Origin: Algirhabdus cladophorae
GTDB lineage: Bacteria; Pseudomonadota; Alphaproteobacteria; Rhodobacterales; Rhodobacteraceae
NCBI RefSeq assembly: GCF_044772865.1
Contig: NZ_CP173029.1
Location: forward strand, 1,922,001 to 1,986,000
Direction of reading: 5' to 3'
DNA length: 64,000 nucleotides
Shown: piece after piece, positions 41,176-49,981 of the stretch
Numbering within the stretch: position 1 is the first letter of the stretch
Layout: each line of letters starts with the position of its first letter
Notes under the pieces: model-generated
What the model was told of the DNA's origin: nothing
Seen by the model: the letters and a program-made list of their open reading frames with translations, nothing else
The model's database searches: none
Translations under genes and position numbers: made by a program

Positions 41176-41862
41176 ATGACCAATGTAACCAAGTTTCCAA
41201 CCAGCAGTCAGCGGTTCATCATGACCTTACAGATCGACCTGGACAATGTGGTCCATGTTCGTTCGGCTGAAATTCTAGGTGCTGAATTCCGGAACCGCGT
41301 TACATTCAACACCAAAACCCGCATTGAAGAAGTCCTTGATCATGGCCTTGCCGCTGAACTTTCGCAAAGTGTGCGCAGGCTGGAAAAATCTAAAGAAGTG
41401 CTGTCCCTGCCCGATTTTCAATATGATACCCAAGGTATCTCGTTGGCAGGCATTCACCTCATTTCGTCCGCTTTGTCCGACGGGTCGCGTCAAATTATTT
41501 GCCGATTTAAGCACTTTATGGGCAACTTGTTTTCCATCGTGCGCAGCGAGATCGGCTTTATCCCGCAATGCGTCGATTACCGCGATAAACTCGCCTCCGA
41601 GGCATTGACCGATATCGCGATGCCCTTGTTTAATCTGGCCAAAGCTCTGGAAACCGATGTGATGACGGCCGATGGCAGCAAGATGGCGCACCGTGAATTG
41701 ACCCGGCTGCACGACTTGTCAACGGAACTGGCGTTCTATTCGGAAATGCTCAAACGCTTTATCGACAACTCCTTGCGGCCCAGCAGCCTTCCTGCGCCAG
41801 ACAACATTACCGATATCATGTTGCCCAAAGGCTTTGAAAAGCTCACTGCGATTGGCGAATAG
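41176..41862 (+). CDS. protein of unknown function divergent from CheB-CheR
   Basis: 228 residues from ATG 41176 (AGGGCAG upstream). It is soluble and largely helical after residue 45, with no recognised motif; a run such as RRLEKSKEVLSL and CRFKHFMGNLFSIVRSEIG suggests a helical bundle. It shares a 193-base divergent promoter region with the CheB-CheR-PAS gene, which hints at a linked signalling role. No other evidence for function. Confidence 0.6.
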   Translation: MTNVTKFPTSSQRFIMTLQIDLDNVVHVRSAEILGAEFRNRVTFNTKTRIEEVLDHGLAAELSQSVRRLEKSKEVLSLPDFQYDTQGISLAGIHLISSALSDGSRQIICRFKHFMGNLFSIVRSEIGFIPQCVDYRDKLASEALTDIAMPLFNLAKALETDVMTADGSKMAHRELTRLHDLSTELAFYSEMLKRFIDNSLRPSSLPAPDNITDIMLPKGFEKLTAIGE

Positions 41863-41937
41863 CCAAACGCACCCCTCCCCCCAATCACCGACCGTGACTT
41901 GATTGCGACGCAGGCCGTTCTTTGCGGCTTTGCGACC

Positions 41938-41965
41938 TTGGCCCCTGCCCGGTTTTTGATATAAG
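41938..41965 (+). promoter_or_regulatory. candidate promoter of hisB
   Basis: TTGGCC (41938-41943) and TATAAG (41960-41965) are 16 bases apart, 29 bases before the hisB start. The match is good but unproven. Confidence 0.4.
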
Positions 41966-41994
41966 CGCCCCGACAGCCAAAAGGGGCCAATGCC

Positions 41995-42582
41995 ATGCGC
42001 CATGCCACCATCGCTCGCAAAACTGCGGAAACCGATATCCAGATCGACTTGGCCCTTGATGGGACAGGCAGTTATGACAATCAAACCGGCGTCGGTTTTT
42101 TTGATCACATGCTTGATCAATTGGCGCGCCACGCGCTGTTGGATCTGAAAATTCGCGCCACTGGCGATTTGCACATTGATGATCACCACACCGTTGAGGA
42201 CGTGGGTATCGCACTGGGTCAGGCCCTGTCCCAAGCTATGGGCGACAAGCGCGGCATGACCCGCTACGGCAGTTGCCACCTTGCGATGGATGATGCCCAG
42301 GTACGCACGGCGCTGGATCTGTCCGGCCGCCCTTACCTGATCTGCAATCTGAACCTGCAAACCCAGAAAATCGGCACATTCGACACGGAATTGGTGCGCG
42401 AGTTTTTTCAGGCGTTCAGCACCCATGGCGGTATAACGTTACACATCGACACACTGCACGGTTTTAACAGCCACCACATTGTAGAGGCTGCGTTTAAATC
42501 CGTGGCCCGGGCCTTGCGTGATGCGCTGGAAATTGATCCGCGCAAATCAGACGCGATCCCATCAACAAAGGGCAGCCTGTGA
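41995..42582 (+). CDS. hisB: imidazoleglycerol-phosphate dehydratase
   Basis: 195 residues, the usual monofunctional length. Metal-binding motifs are visible: GFFDHMLDQLARHALLDL, DDHHTVEDVGIALGQAL and the ending HGGITLHIDTLHGFNSHHIVEAAFKS. It catalyses step six of histidine synthesis. Its stop overlaps the GTG start of hisH (GTGA). First gene of the second his cluster. Confidence 0.96.
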   Translation: MRHATIARKTAETDIQIDLALDGTGSYDNQTGVGFFDHMLDQLARHALLDLKIRATGDLHIDDHHTVEDVGIALGQALSQAMGDKRGMTRYGSCHLAMDDAQVRTALDLSGRPYLICNLNLQTQKIGTFDTELVREFFQAFSTHGGITLHIDTLHGFNSHHIVEAAFKSVARALRDALEIDPRKSDAIPSTKGSL

Positions 42583-43223
42583 GCCAACTGACAGTTCTGA
42601 TCGACTACGACAGCGGCAACCTTCATTCGGCGGAAAAAGCCTTTCAACGCATGGCATCCGAGGCGGACGCCGGCACAGTTGTTGTGACCAGTGATGCCGA
42701 TGTTGTGGCAAACGCCGACCGGATCGTGCTGCCCGGCGATGGCGCGTTTCCGGCCTGCAAAGCTGCCCTCATGGCCAAAGATGGCCTCTATGACGCGCTC
42801 ATCGAGGCGGTCGAGGTCAAGGCGCGGCCCTTCCTTGGCATCTGTATTGGCATGCAAATGATGGCAAGCGTGGGCCGCGAATACACTGATACAGACGGGT
42901 TTGACTGGATTGATGGCGCGGTGGTCCCGATCACGCCGCAAGACCCAAGTTTTAAAGTGCCGCACATGGGCTGGAACGACTTGATCATCGACGCGGCCCA
43001 CCCCGTCACCCAAGGCATCGACACCGGCGATCACGTCTATTTCGTGCACAGCTATCACATGCAGGTTCGCGATCCCGCCACGCGACTGGCCCATGTGGAT
43101 TATGCAGGCGACATCACAGCAATCGTTGGCGAAGGCACCAAAATCGGTATGCAGTTCCACCCAGAAAAAAGCCAGAGCACAGGGCTCCGGCTCATCTCGA
43201 ACTTCTTACAATGGATGCCGTGA
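42579..43223 (+). CDS. hisH: imidazole glycerol phosphate synthase, glutaminase subunit
   Basis: 214 residues, GTG start. The class I glutaminase triad is visible: Cys89 in PFLGICIGMQMM, and His and Glu in MQFHPEKSQ. IDYDSGNLHSAEKAFQ begins the fold. It hydrolyses glutamine and passes ammonia to HisF. It follows hisB by overlap and is separated from hisA by an antisense DUF2147 gene. Confidence 0.96.
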   Translation: MSQLTVLIDYDSGNLHSAEKAFQRMASEADAGTVVVTSDADVVANADRIVLPGDGAFPACKAALMAKDGLYDALIEAVEVKARPFLGICIGMQMMASVGREYTDTDGFDWIDGAVVPITPQDPSFKVPHMGWNDLIIDAAHPVTQGIDTGDHVYFVHSYHMQVRDPATRLAHVDYAGDITAIVGEGTKIGMQFHPEKSQSTGLRLISNFLQWMP

Positions 43224-43227
43224 GGGT

Positions 43228-43611
43228 TTAGTTCACGCGGCTCCATGTTTGCTTTTTGCAAATCGGGCCAACACAGCCGGACACTTTCAGCGAATTACCC
43301 GACAGCGACATCTTGGACTTGTAGATCTTGCCTGTGGACGGCTGCCATATTTTGCCACCGTTATACGATCCGCTGCCTTTGGCATTCATGTCCCAAACCA
43401 ACTTTTTACCAACGTTTTCCGAGGCAATCGGACCGCTTGCATCAAAGGCTTTGTGGATCACACCACAGATCGAACTGCCACAGGTGCTCATCTTGATATG
43501 GGCATAAGCGCCGTCATCAACTTCGGTCTTCCATGTTCCCAAAACCGGATCCGCCAAGGCAGCGCCTGCTGCGAAAATCAGACCAGCGGCCAGCATCATT
43601 GTACGTTTCAT
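43228..43611 (-). CDS. DUF2147 exported protein
   Basis: 127 residues from ATG 43611; a Sec signal peptide (KRTMMLAAGLIFAAGAALA) precedes the DUF2147 beta-barrel-like fold (DPVLGTWKTEVDDGAYAHIK, GSYNGGKIWQPSTGKIYKSK, GCVGPICKKQTW). It has Cys residues that may form disulphides. Function unknown. It is encoded on the minus strand within the his cluster, convergent with hisH. Confidence 0.88.
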   Translation of the reverse strand: MKRTMMLAAGLIFAAGAALADPVLGTWKTEVDDGAYAHIKMSTCGSSICGVIHKAFDASGPIASENVGKKLVWDMNAKGSGSYNGGKIWQPSTGKIYKSKMSLSGNSLKVSGCVGPICKKQTWSRVN

Positions 43612-43746
43612 GAGTGTATTCCTCCCTAGAACGCATTCATCTTGCGCAATTTCGCCCTTGGGGATCAAGTCTAACGTCAGGTCGCTTTACATTTTCGGCA
43701 CCTCCATGCCAAAAGCTGGTCAAACGCCACGCCCCAAGGAAATCCA

Positions 43747-44466
43747 ATGATCCTTTTCCCTGCAATCGACCTCAAAGACGGTCAAGCCGTGCGCCTGTTC
43801 AAAGGCGACATGGAACAAACCACGGTCTTTAACGACAACCCTGCTGCTCAGGCGATGGAGTTTGTGAATGCAGGGTGCGAATGGCTGCATTTGGTCGATC
43901 TGAACGGAGCGTTTGCAGGCGAGCCGGTCAATGCAGCACCCGTCGAGGCAATTTTGGACTCCACCAAGACCCCTGCGCAATTGGGCGGCGGCATCCGCGA
44001 CATGGCCACGATCGAACGTTGGCTGGACAAAGGGTTGGCCCGGGTCATTCTGGGCACCGTTGCGGTCGAAAACCCCGATCTGGTTCGCGAAGCCGCCCGT
44101 GCCTTTCCGGCCCAAGTGGCCGTGGGCCTCGATGCGCGCGACGGTCGCGTGGCCACCCGTGGCTGGGCTGAAGAGACTGATATGATGGTGACCGACCTTG
44201 CCAAATCCTTTGAGGACGCAGGCGTCGCGGCCATCATCTACACGGACATCAACCGTGACGGCGCAATGCAGGGTCCAAACACCCCTGCCACAGCCGATCT
44301 GGCCCGCGCCGTTGATATTCCAGTGATTGCGTCAGGTGGCGTCAGTTCCATGGCTGATCTGCGCGCGCTCAAAGAAACAGGGGTCATTCATGGCGCTATC
44401 TCGGGACGCGCCCTTTATGACGGCGCTATTGATCTGGGCCAAGCGTTGAAAATGCTTGCTGACTAA
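43747..44466 (+). CDS. hisA: phosphoribosylformimino-5-aminoimidazole carboxamide ribotide isomerase
   Basis: 239 residues, TIM barrel. The start MILFPAIDLKDGQAVRLFKGD has the catalytic Asp; LGGGIRDMATIERWL, VAVGLDARDGRVATRGW, IYTDINRDGAMQGPN (second catalytic Asp) and VIASGGVSSMADL follow in order. It isomerises ProFAR to PRFAR. AAGGA stands just upstream of the ATG. It is followed by hisF and hisE. Confidence 0.96.
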   Translation: MILFPAIDLKDGQAVRLFKGDMEQTTVFNDNPAAQAMEFVNAGCEWLHLVDLNGAFAGEPVNAAPVEAILDSTKTPAQLGGGIRDMATIERWLDKGLARVILGTVAVENPDLVREAARAFPAQVAVGLDARDGRVATRGWAEETDMMVTDLAKSFEDAGVAAIIYTDINRDGAMQGPNTPATADLARAVDIPVIASGGVSSMADLRALKETGVIHGAISGRALYDGAIDLGQALKMLAD

Positions 44467-44529
44467 CGCACGGTTTTTGCGTAGACACCGCCACACAACA
44501 GTCCTTCATTTCTGATCAGGCCCCTGCCC

Positions 44530-45291
44530 ATGCTCAAGACCCGCATCATCCCTTGCCTCGACGTGGCTGAAGGCCGCGTGGTCAAAGGCGTGAATTTCGT
44601 TGATCTGATCGACGCTGGCGATCCCGTTGAATCCGCGCGTGCCTATGATGCGGCTGGCGCGGATGAATTGTGCTTTCTCGATATCATGGCCACCCATGAA
44701 AATCGTGGCACATTGTACGAGCTGGCCCGGCGCACAGCCGAGCAGTGCTTTATGCCCCTTACCGTCGGCGGCGGTGTGCGCACCCATGAGGACGTGCGCA
44801 AATTGCTGCTGGCCGGTGCAGATAAGGTCAGTTTCAACTCTGCCGCAGTGGCCAATCCAGATGTTGTGGCCGAGGCCGCGAACCGCTTTGGCAGCCAGTG
44901 CATTGTCGTGGCCATTGATGCCAAAACCGTCAGCCCAGGCAAATGGGAGATTTTCACCCATGGCGGTCGCAAAGGCACAGGCATCGACGCCGTAGAATTT
45001 GCCAAAACCGTTGTGGCCAAAGGGGCGGGTGAAATTCTGCTGACCTCCATGGACCGGGATGGCACCCGTGCAGGCTTTAACCTGCCCCTGACCCGCGCCA
45101 TTTCAGACGCAGTCCCGGTCCCGGTCATCGCCTCTGGCGGCGTTGGCAATTTGGACCATTTGGTCGAAGGTGTAACAGAAAGCGGCGCCAGTGCCGTGCT
45201 TGCCGCGTCGATCTTTCACTTTGGGGACTACACAATTGCCGAGGCTAAGGAACACATGGCCGCAGCAGGTATTCCAATGAGGCTCTCATGA
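44530..45291 (+). CDS. hisF: imidazole glycerol phosphate synthase, cyclase subunit
   Basis: 253 residues, TIM barrel with the catalytic Asp near residue 11 in RIIPCLDVAEGRVVKGVNF and Asp130 in IVVAIDAKTV; LTVGGGVRTHEDVRKLLLAGADKVSFN and LLTSMDRDGTRAGFN also match. It uses ammonia from HisH to make IGP and AICAR. Its stop overlaps the hisE start (ATGA). Confidence 0.96.
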   Translation: MLKTRIIPCLDVAEGRVVKGVNFVDLIDAGDPVESARAYDAAGADELCFLDIMATHENRGTLYELARRTAEQCFMPLTVGGGVRTHEDVRKLLLAGADKVSFNSAAVANPDVVAEAANRFGSQCIVVAIDAKTVSPGKWEIFTHGGRKGTGIDAVEFAKTVVAKGAGEILLTSMDRDGTRAGFNLPLTRAISDAVPVPVIASGGVGNLDHLVEGVTESGASAVLAASIFHFGDYTIAEAKEHMAAAGIPMRLS

Positions 45292-45593
45292 CCCTAGATG
45301 ATCTGGCCGCAACCATTGCGGCGCGCAAAACGGCCGACCCTGACAGCAGCTGGACCGCAAAGTTGCTCTCTAAGGGCCCAGAAAAATGCGCCGAAAAATT
45401 TGGCGAAGAGGCTGTGGAAGCAATCATCGAAGCGGTGAAAGGCGACCGCGCGGGCCTCACCTCAGAAGCCGCCGATGTGCTCTATCATTTGCTGGTGATG
45501 TTGGCGGCGCGTGACGTTGATTTGGCCGATGTGATGGCAGAACTGCAATCGCGTCAGGGCACCTCTGGCATTGCCGAAAAAGCCGCGCGTTAA
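45288..45593 (+). CDS. hisE: phosphoribosyl-ATP pyrophosphatase
   Basis: 101 residues. The MazG-like metal-binding helices are seen: KCAEKFGEEAVEAIIEAVKGD and LTSEAADVLYHLLVMLAAR. It performs step two of histidine synthesis. It is coupled to hisF and ends tail to tail with the CoA-binding gene, the two stop codons sharing bases at 45590-45593. Confidence 0.95.
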   Translation: MTLDDLAATIAARKTADPDSSWTAKLLSKGPEKCAEKFGEEAVEAIIEAVKGDRAGLTSEAADVLYHLLVMLAARDVDLADVMAELQSRQGTSGIAEKAAR

Positions 45594-46057
45594 AGCCGTG
45601 AGCTGATCACACCAGTGTTAAACCCAGCCATGCGCAATTCCCCAAACAGGCGCTGATACTCGATCTTTGGGCAGCGATTTTGCACCACTGTGATCCCGCG
45701 CGCCTCGGCTTTGGCTGCAGCCTCGGTATGCTGCACACCAATTTGCATCCAAATCACGTCAAGTTTGGGAAAACAGGCCAGCGCCTCGTCCACAATGCCC
45801 GGAACGGCATCTGATCCGCGAAAGATATCCACCATATCCACGGGCTGAGTAATCTGCGACAGGCTGGCAACCACTTGCTGGCCAAACAGTTCCTGCCCGG
45901 CCACACCCGGGTTCACAGGGATCACCGTAAACCCCTTCAAAGACAGGTATCGGGCCACATAATAGCTGGGGCGTACCGGATTGGCCGAGGCCCCAACAAC
46001 CGCTACAGTTTTCACCCGCGTCAGGATATCGCGCAAAAAAGGATCAGAATAAACCAT
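45590..46057 (-). CDS. CoA-binding-domain protein (YccU-like)
   Basis: 155 residues. A Rossmann-like CoA-binding fold: VKTVAVVGASANPVRPSYYVARYL, GFTVIPVNPG, VDMVDIFRGSDAVPGIVDEAL and DVIWMQIGV, plus the C-terminal VVQNRCPKIEYQRL, are characteristic of the YccU type. The role is unknown. It is convergent with hisE. Confidence 0.9.
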   Translation of the reverse strand: MVYSDPFLRDILTRVKTVAVVGASANPVRPSYYVARYLSLKGFTVIPVNPGVAGQELFGQQVVASLSQITQPVDMVDIFRGSDAVPGIVDEALACFPKLDVIWMQIGVQHTEAAAKAEARGITVVQNRCPKIEYQRLFGELRMAGFNTGVISSRL

Positions 46058-46092
46058 GGCCCCCTCCTATCGCTCTGAGCCGGCCATACAAC

Positions 46093-46124
46093 AAAAAAAG
46101 CGCCCGAACCAAAAGGCCGGGCGC
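46093..46124 (-). terminator. rho-independent terminator
   Basis: GCGCCCG (46100-46106) pairs with CGGGCGC (46118-46124); on the minus strand seven T follow (46099-46093). It serves the YHS-domain gene ending at 46254. Between them, AACGCAAA (46153-46160) and TTTGCGTT (46170-46177) form a second 8-bp dyad of unknown role. Confidence 0.75.
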
Positions 46125-46253
46125 AGTTATGGAACGAGGGACAGTGTCGTCAAACGCAAATGTTCCACGTTTGCGTTCATGAAACAAAGATAGGGTCTCC
46201 TGTGCTTCAAACCAGAGGATGTAAGATTCTTGTGAACAAGCCGTTAACAATCC

Positions 46254-46709
46254 CTACGAATTTAACACATTGGGCCAGTTGGCGTCGGCTTTGGTAATAT
46301 TTCCCGGAATATCGCGGCTCCAGATGCCGCGCACAGTGCGATTGTAGTTCAAATAAAGCTTGCCCTCATGAACCGTCCAGGCATTGGGCGATGTACTGGC
46401 AGTGCCACCTTTCGAGACGGCGTAGGCGCAATATCCACCATATTGAGGCGCATATTTCGCAGGATCACTGTCAAAAAGTGCTTTGTTGTCTGCATTGGCA
46501 AACCGGAACGTCGCCCCGTCCAGCATGCTGGTGTGTTCGGCCACGCCTTCAACCGGCGCACTTTGGGTAAAATAGGCCACTGGATCATAGCCGTTGATTG
46601 CTACGCCGTCTGTTGCATAGATTTTTGGGGTCATCGCAAAGGCAGGCAAAGCGTAGGCCGCCACAGGGCTGGCAGCAAGAAAACTCAGGAATTGGCGGCG
46701 GGTTGTCAT
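46254..46709 (-). CDS. YHS-domain exported protein with Tat signal
   Basis: 151 residues from ATG 46709. The N-terminus TTRRQFLSFLAASPVAAYALPAFA has the twin-arginine motif, so export as a folded or metal-loaded protein is likely. The YHS domain follows: ATDGVAINGYDPVAYFT, FRFANADNKALFDSDPAKYAPQYGGYCAYAV. YHS proteins often accompany metal or redox handling. Role not known. It ends at a terminator. Confidence 0.88.
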   Translation of the reverse strand: MTTRRQFLSFLAASPVAAYALPAFAMTPKIYATDGVAINGYDPVAYFTQSAPVEGVAEHTSMLDGATFRFANADNKALFDSDPAKYAPQYGGYCAYAVSKGGTASTSPNAWTVHEGKLYLNYNRTVRGIWSRDIPGNITKADANWPNVLNS

Positions 46710-46823
46710 GGGGTGCTCCATCAGGTTGGTGTATCGTTGCACACAACATGGCCGATCCGTTCAAATTCAGATAGTATCTGCACGAAACTGTGAGAGCTGT
46801 TTCAAGACAGCGCCACACTCGGT

Positions 46824-47156
46824 TTAGTCAAAAATATCCTCTACCGCATCCCAAGCCTCTTCCATCAACCAACGACCCAAACCCTTCTTTTTCTTCGGTT
46901 TCTTCTTGGACTTTTTCGGCTTGTCCCACTTATATCCTTTGATCGGTTTAGCAGGTTTTTGGGTGATCCGGCTGGGCTTGACCAACCCACGATGGCCGGC
47001 ATCGGCTTGTTTGATCTGCGATTTTGGTAACATTTTGAGGTCATGCAAAGGCGCGCCACAATTGCTACAGGCCAATTCGTGCTGCACGCTTCCGCCCAAT
47101 GTCAGCGCAGATCTGGCCCCGCAATAGCAACAGGTGGCAATCTTTGTGGCAGGCAT
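46824..47156 (-). CDS. small zinc-ribbon protein, function unknown
   Basis: 110 residues. N-terminal Cys pairs CCYCG and CSNCG form a probable zinc ribbon; the middle is a Lys/Pro-rich disordered segment (KWDKPKKSKKKPKKKKG), and the end is an acidic helix (WLMEEAWDAVEDIFD). It may bind nucleic acid, by analogy with other ribbon-basic proteins. It lies twelve bases downstream of the RlmB-type methyltransferase start direction, on the same strand and likely in one operon. Confidence 0.7.
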   Translation of the reverse strand: MPATKIATCCYCGARSALTLGGSVQHELACSNCGAPLHDLKMLPKSQIKQADAGHRGLVKPSRITQKPAKPIKGYKWDKPKKSKKKPKKKKGLGRWLMEEAWDAVEDIFD

Positions 47157-47168
47157 AGGCGGCTCCGA

Positions 47169-47945
47169 TCAGGGTTTGGACGCATATAAGCTCACTGCGG
47201 CTGCATTCGAGACGTTGAGCGATCCAAACCCGCCCGCTGCGTCAATTCGCACCAGATAATCCACTGTATCTTTGGTTTTGGCCCGCAAACCGGGGCCTTC
47301 CGCGCCCATGACCAAGGCAATGGGATAGCTGCGCTTGCCCTCTACGGCCTCTTCGATGGTCATCTCTGCCTCACCGTCCAAGCCCAAAACCACATAGCCC
47401 ATCTTTTGCAAGGCCACGATACTGTCGGACAGATTGCGCAACCGCAGATAGGGCTGACGCTCTAGGGCCCCCGAGGCGGTTTTCGCCAGTGCCCCTGTCT
47501 CCGGCGCACTGTGGCGCTGGGTCCCGATTACGGCGCGGGCACCAAACACCTCAGCGGACCGCAAAATCGCTCCCACATTATGCGGATCCGTCACTTGATC
47601 CAACAAAACAACACGCGGCGCTTGCCCGTCTTTGGCCATACAGACCTCATCAAGCGGCCCCCAGTCCAACGGCTTGACCTCCAACGCCGCCCCCTGATGC
47701 ACCGATTGGGCATCCAGTGGGGCTGCAAATTTGCGCGGATCCGATATTTCAGGCTCCATCCCACTGGCCGCAATAGCCTCTGCCAAACGATCAGCCGCAT
47801 TTTTGGTCACAACCAACCGCAACCGAACCCGCGCCGGGTTCAACAAAGCATCGCGCACCGCATGAATGCCAAACAACCACACCGTGGCCGCCGCCGACGC
47901 GCGCTTGGCCTGCTCTTTTTCCACAACCCACTTTGGCTTTTTCAT
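47169..47945 (-). CDS. rlmB: TrmH-family RNA 2'-O-methyltransferase (RlmB-like)
   Basis: 258 residues. An N-terminal substrate-binding domain (TVWLFGIHAVRDALLNPARV) precedes a SPOUT methyltransferase: VVLLDQVTDPHNVGAILRSAEVFGA (motif I), MGAEGPGLR (motif II) and GSLNVSNAAAVSLY (motif III), forming the trefoil knot. The layout matches RlmB, which methylates G2251 of 23S rRNA; a paralogue for tRNA or another rRNA site is possible. The next gene on the same strand is the zinc-ribbon protein. Confidence 0.9.
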   Translation of the reverse strand: MKKPKWVVEKEQAKRASAAATVWLFGIHAVRDALLNPARVRLRLVVTKNAADRLAEAIAASGMEPEISDPRKFAAPLDAQSVHQGAALEVKPLDWGPLDEVCMAKDGQAPRVVLLDQVTDPHNVGAILRSAEVFGARAVIGTQRHSAPETGALAKTASGALERQPYLRLRNLSDSIVALQKMGYVVLGLDGEAEMTIEEAVEGKRSYPIALVMGAEGPGLRAKTKDTVDYLVRIDAAGGFGSLNVSNAAAVSLYASKP

Positions 47946-48100
47946 CGCAATTTCCTTTTCGCTTCCCGCCTAAACCAGCAAGCCCAACAAAACCACCCCA
48001 GTTTCTTTTTTCCAAAAATACTCAAAAACCAAAGATCAGCAAAAAGCATCACATTTGCATATTGACGCACCCGCAACGCCCATGTATCCGAACCGCCAGT

Positions 48101-48184
48101 GGGCGACAGGCCGCAAGGTGTGGCAGGGGACTGTAACTCCCTCGCGGAGACGCACGCCTGGTTCGATTCCAGGGTCGCCCACCA
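48101..48184 (+). tRNA. tRNA-Tyr (GTA)
   Basis: 84 nt with encoded CCA. Acceptor GGGCGAC pairs with GTCGCCC; the anticodon loop CTGTAAC has anticodon GTA; a long variable arm is present, as expected for bacterial tRNA-Tyr. Confidence 0.93.
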
Positions 48185-48273
48185 TCGCTTCGTTTTCAAA
48201 AACGGGACGGTCCACAGATGCATCGCCGATGCACCAAGACCTACCCCCCGCCATAAAAAAAACCAGCAAGCCT

Positions 48274-49293
48274 CTACTTCCCAGACATGATCCTCGCAAA
48301 AATCGGCGCTCCGAGGATAACGATCAACATCCGCAAGACGTGATGCGCAATCACAAACGCCATGTCAGCCCCCACAATCAGGGCCAAAACAGTCATTTCC
48401 GCCTGCCCGCCCGGGGCAAAGGCCAGCAGCGCCTCCATGCCTTTGGCCAGTCCCAGCCCATAGATCGCTTCGACAAACACCACGGTCAGCAGCATCAAAA
48501 TGACGCAAAAGCCCAATCCTGCCACCACATCCCGCCGGACCTCAGCCATGGTGGTGCCAGCATATTTCGACCCCACTGTCATCCCGATGAAAAACTGCGC
48601 CATCCAAATTGCCTCGGCCGGGGGGCGGTGCTGCAAGATGCCCGCAAGAGACAGTATCGCCGTAAGGATCATAGGCCCCAAGATGGAGGCGCCAAACAAG
48701 CCAACCCGCTTGGCCAATTGCCAGCCTGCAAGGGCGCAGAAGACCATCAACGCCATCTGACTGATCGGCAGAGTTGCGGCAGGCACACCGGGTGGCCTGC
48801 TCAGATCCGCTTGCCAGATCGTGGTCAACAAAAGCGGCAAAGCCACCACAATAACCAAAACCCGTGTGGCGTGGATCAGCGACAGGGTACGTACATTGGC
48901 CCCGGCCTCCTCGCCGAACACAATCATATCCTGCAACCCACCAGGCATCGTGGCATAGTAGGCCGTTGGAAAATCATAGCCCCAGACCCGTTGGAAATAG
49001 GGTACGCCCAGCAGCCCAATACAGGCCACCATCACCGGCACCATAAGTAAGGTGGCCCAAAGATCCGCCATGCTGACCACCAAAGCTGTGGTGAATGTCG
49101 CCCCCACCGCCACGCCCAAAATGGTGCGCATAGCGTCGTTCACTGGTTTGATGCCCTTTAAAGGCGCGCCACATAGGGCCGCAATCAGGCAGGCCGCCAT
49201 GGGGCCTAGCAACCATGGCAACGGCAGGCCAAGGATCCAAAAGGCAGCCACACCCGATAGCGCGATGGCAAAGGTCATCGCCACACGGATCAT
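48274..49293 (-). CDS. AbrB-family membrane protein
   Basis: 339 residues with about ten hydrophobic spans. The duplicated GLPLPWLLGPMAACLIAAL-type motif and the YYATMPGGLQDMIVFGEEAGA loop identify the AbrB-type integral membrane family (formerly called ammonia monooxygenase-like), whose function is unsettled; transport of organic compounds is suspected. Its ATG overlaps the GntR stop by four bases (ATGA), so they form a pair divergent from the TRAP operon. Confidence 0.85.
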   Translation of the reverse strand: MIRVAMTFAIALSGVAAFWILGLPLPWLLGPMAACLIAALCGAPLKGIKPVNDAMRTILGVAVGATFTTALVVSMADLWATLLMVPVMVACIGLLGVPYFQRVWGYDFPTAYYATMPGGLQDMIVFGEEAGANVRTLSLIHATRVLVIVVALPLLLTTIWQADLSRPPGVPAATLPISQMALMVFCALAGWQLAKRVGLFGASILGPMILTAILSLAGILQHRPPAEAIWMAQFFIGMTVGSKYAGTTMAEVRRDVVAGLGFCVILMLLTVVFVEAIYGLGLAKGMEALLAFAPGGQAEMTVLALIVGADMAFVIAHHVLRMLIVILGAPIFARIMSGK

Positions 49294-49934
49294 TCGCGCA
49301 ACACCTTCAAACGGTGCCGCAGGGAGGTTTGCAAATGCTCTTCTGCCGCAGCCCCCGCAGCTGCGCTATCGCGGGCGCGCAGGGCCTTTAGGATAAGATC
49401 GTGCTGGGCAGTCACGGTTTGGATACGCGCCTCGTCCGCCAAAGTGGTCGGCCCCAACAGCATCAACGCATTATTGAGCGAGCGCGCCGCATGACCCAAA
49501 AACCGATTGCGCGTGGCAAGGTACAAACACCGGTGAAAGTTTTGGTTCAATCCAGCGGCCACACTGGGATCCGACGTGGCAGCTATGTCCGCATTCAAAT
49601 CCGTCATTTCGTCAATTTCAGCCGCCGTCGCATGCTGGGCGGCCAATTGTGCCGCCGTCCGTTCCAAAACCACGCGGGTTTCATATAACTCGACCACTTC
49701 ACCATACCCCAACCTGCGCACGACCGCACCAAGACGGGGTTTGTGTTCGACAATGCCATCGGCCTCTAGCGCGCGCAGTGCCTCGCGGATCGGCGTACGC
49801 GACAGGGCAAAATCCTGCGACAGCTCCACTTCGCGCAACCGATCCCCCGGCTGCAAATCGCCACTGCGCAACGCCGCAATCAAACGATCATAGGCCAATC
49901 CGCCGTGGGGGATGGCATCACTGCTTTTGGGCAT
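49290..49934 (-). CDS. GntR-family (FCD-type) transcriptional regulator
   Basis: 214 residues from ATG 49934 (GAGGGA upstream; ATG 49949 is also in frame). Winged helix: AYDRLIAALRSGDLQPGDRLREVELSQ, then LSRTPIREALRALEADGIV. The C-terminal FCD domain (LYETRVVLERTAAQLAA, LNQNFHRCLYLAT with its metal-binding His) senses a small organic acid in many relatives. It probably controls both the AbrB-family gene and the divergent TRAP transporter operon. Confidence 0.9.
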   Translation of the reverse strand: MPKSSDAIPHGGLAYDRLIAALRSGDLQPGDRLREVELSQDFALSRTPIREALRALEADGIVEHKPRLGAVVRRLGYGEVVELYETRVVLERTAAQLAAQHATAAEIDEMTDLNADIAATSDPSVAAGLNQNFHRCLYLATRNRFLGHAARSLNNALMLLGPTTLADEARIQTVTAQHDLILKALRARDSAAAGAAAEEHLQTSLRHRLKVLRE

Positions 49935-49965
49935 CGGGCGATCCCTCATTCCGATGTGAAGTATT

Positions 49966-49981
49966 GTATCCAAGCGTATAC
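49966..49981. promoter_or_regulatory. candidate GntR operator
   Basis: GTATCCAAGCGTATAC has symmetric ends (GTAT, ATAC) and lies 32 bases upstream of the gntR start. FCD-type GntR proteins often bind such dyads. Confidence 0.35.

Noticed and set aside
48055..49050. 331-residue plus-strand open frame over tRNA-Tyr and the AbrB-family gene
   Set aside because: It runs through a tRNA and antisense to a clear membrane-protein gene; its translation is Pro/His/Gln-rich without any domain.
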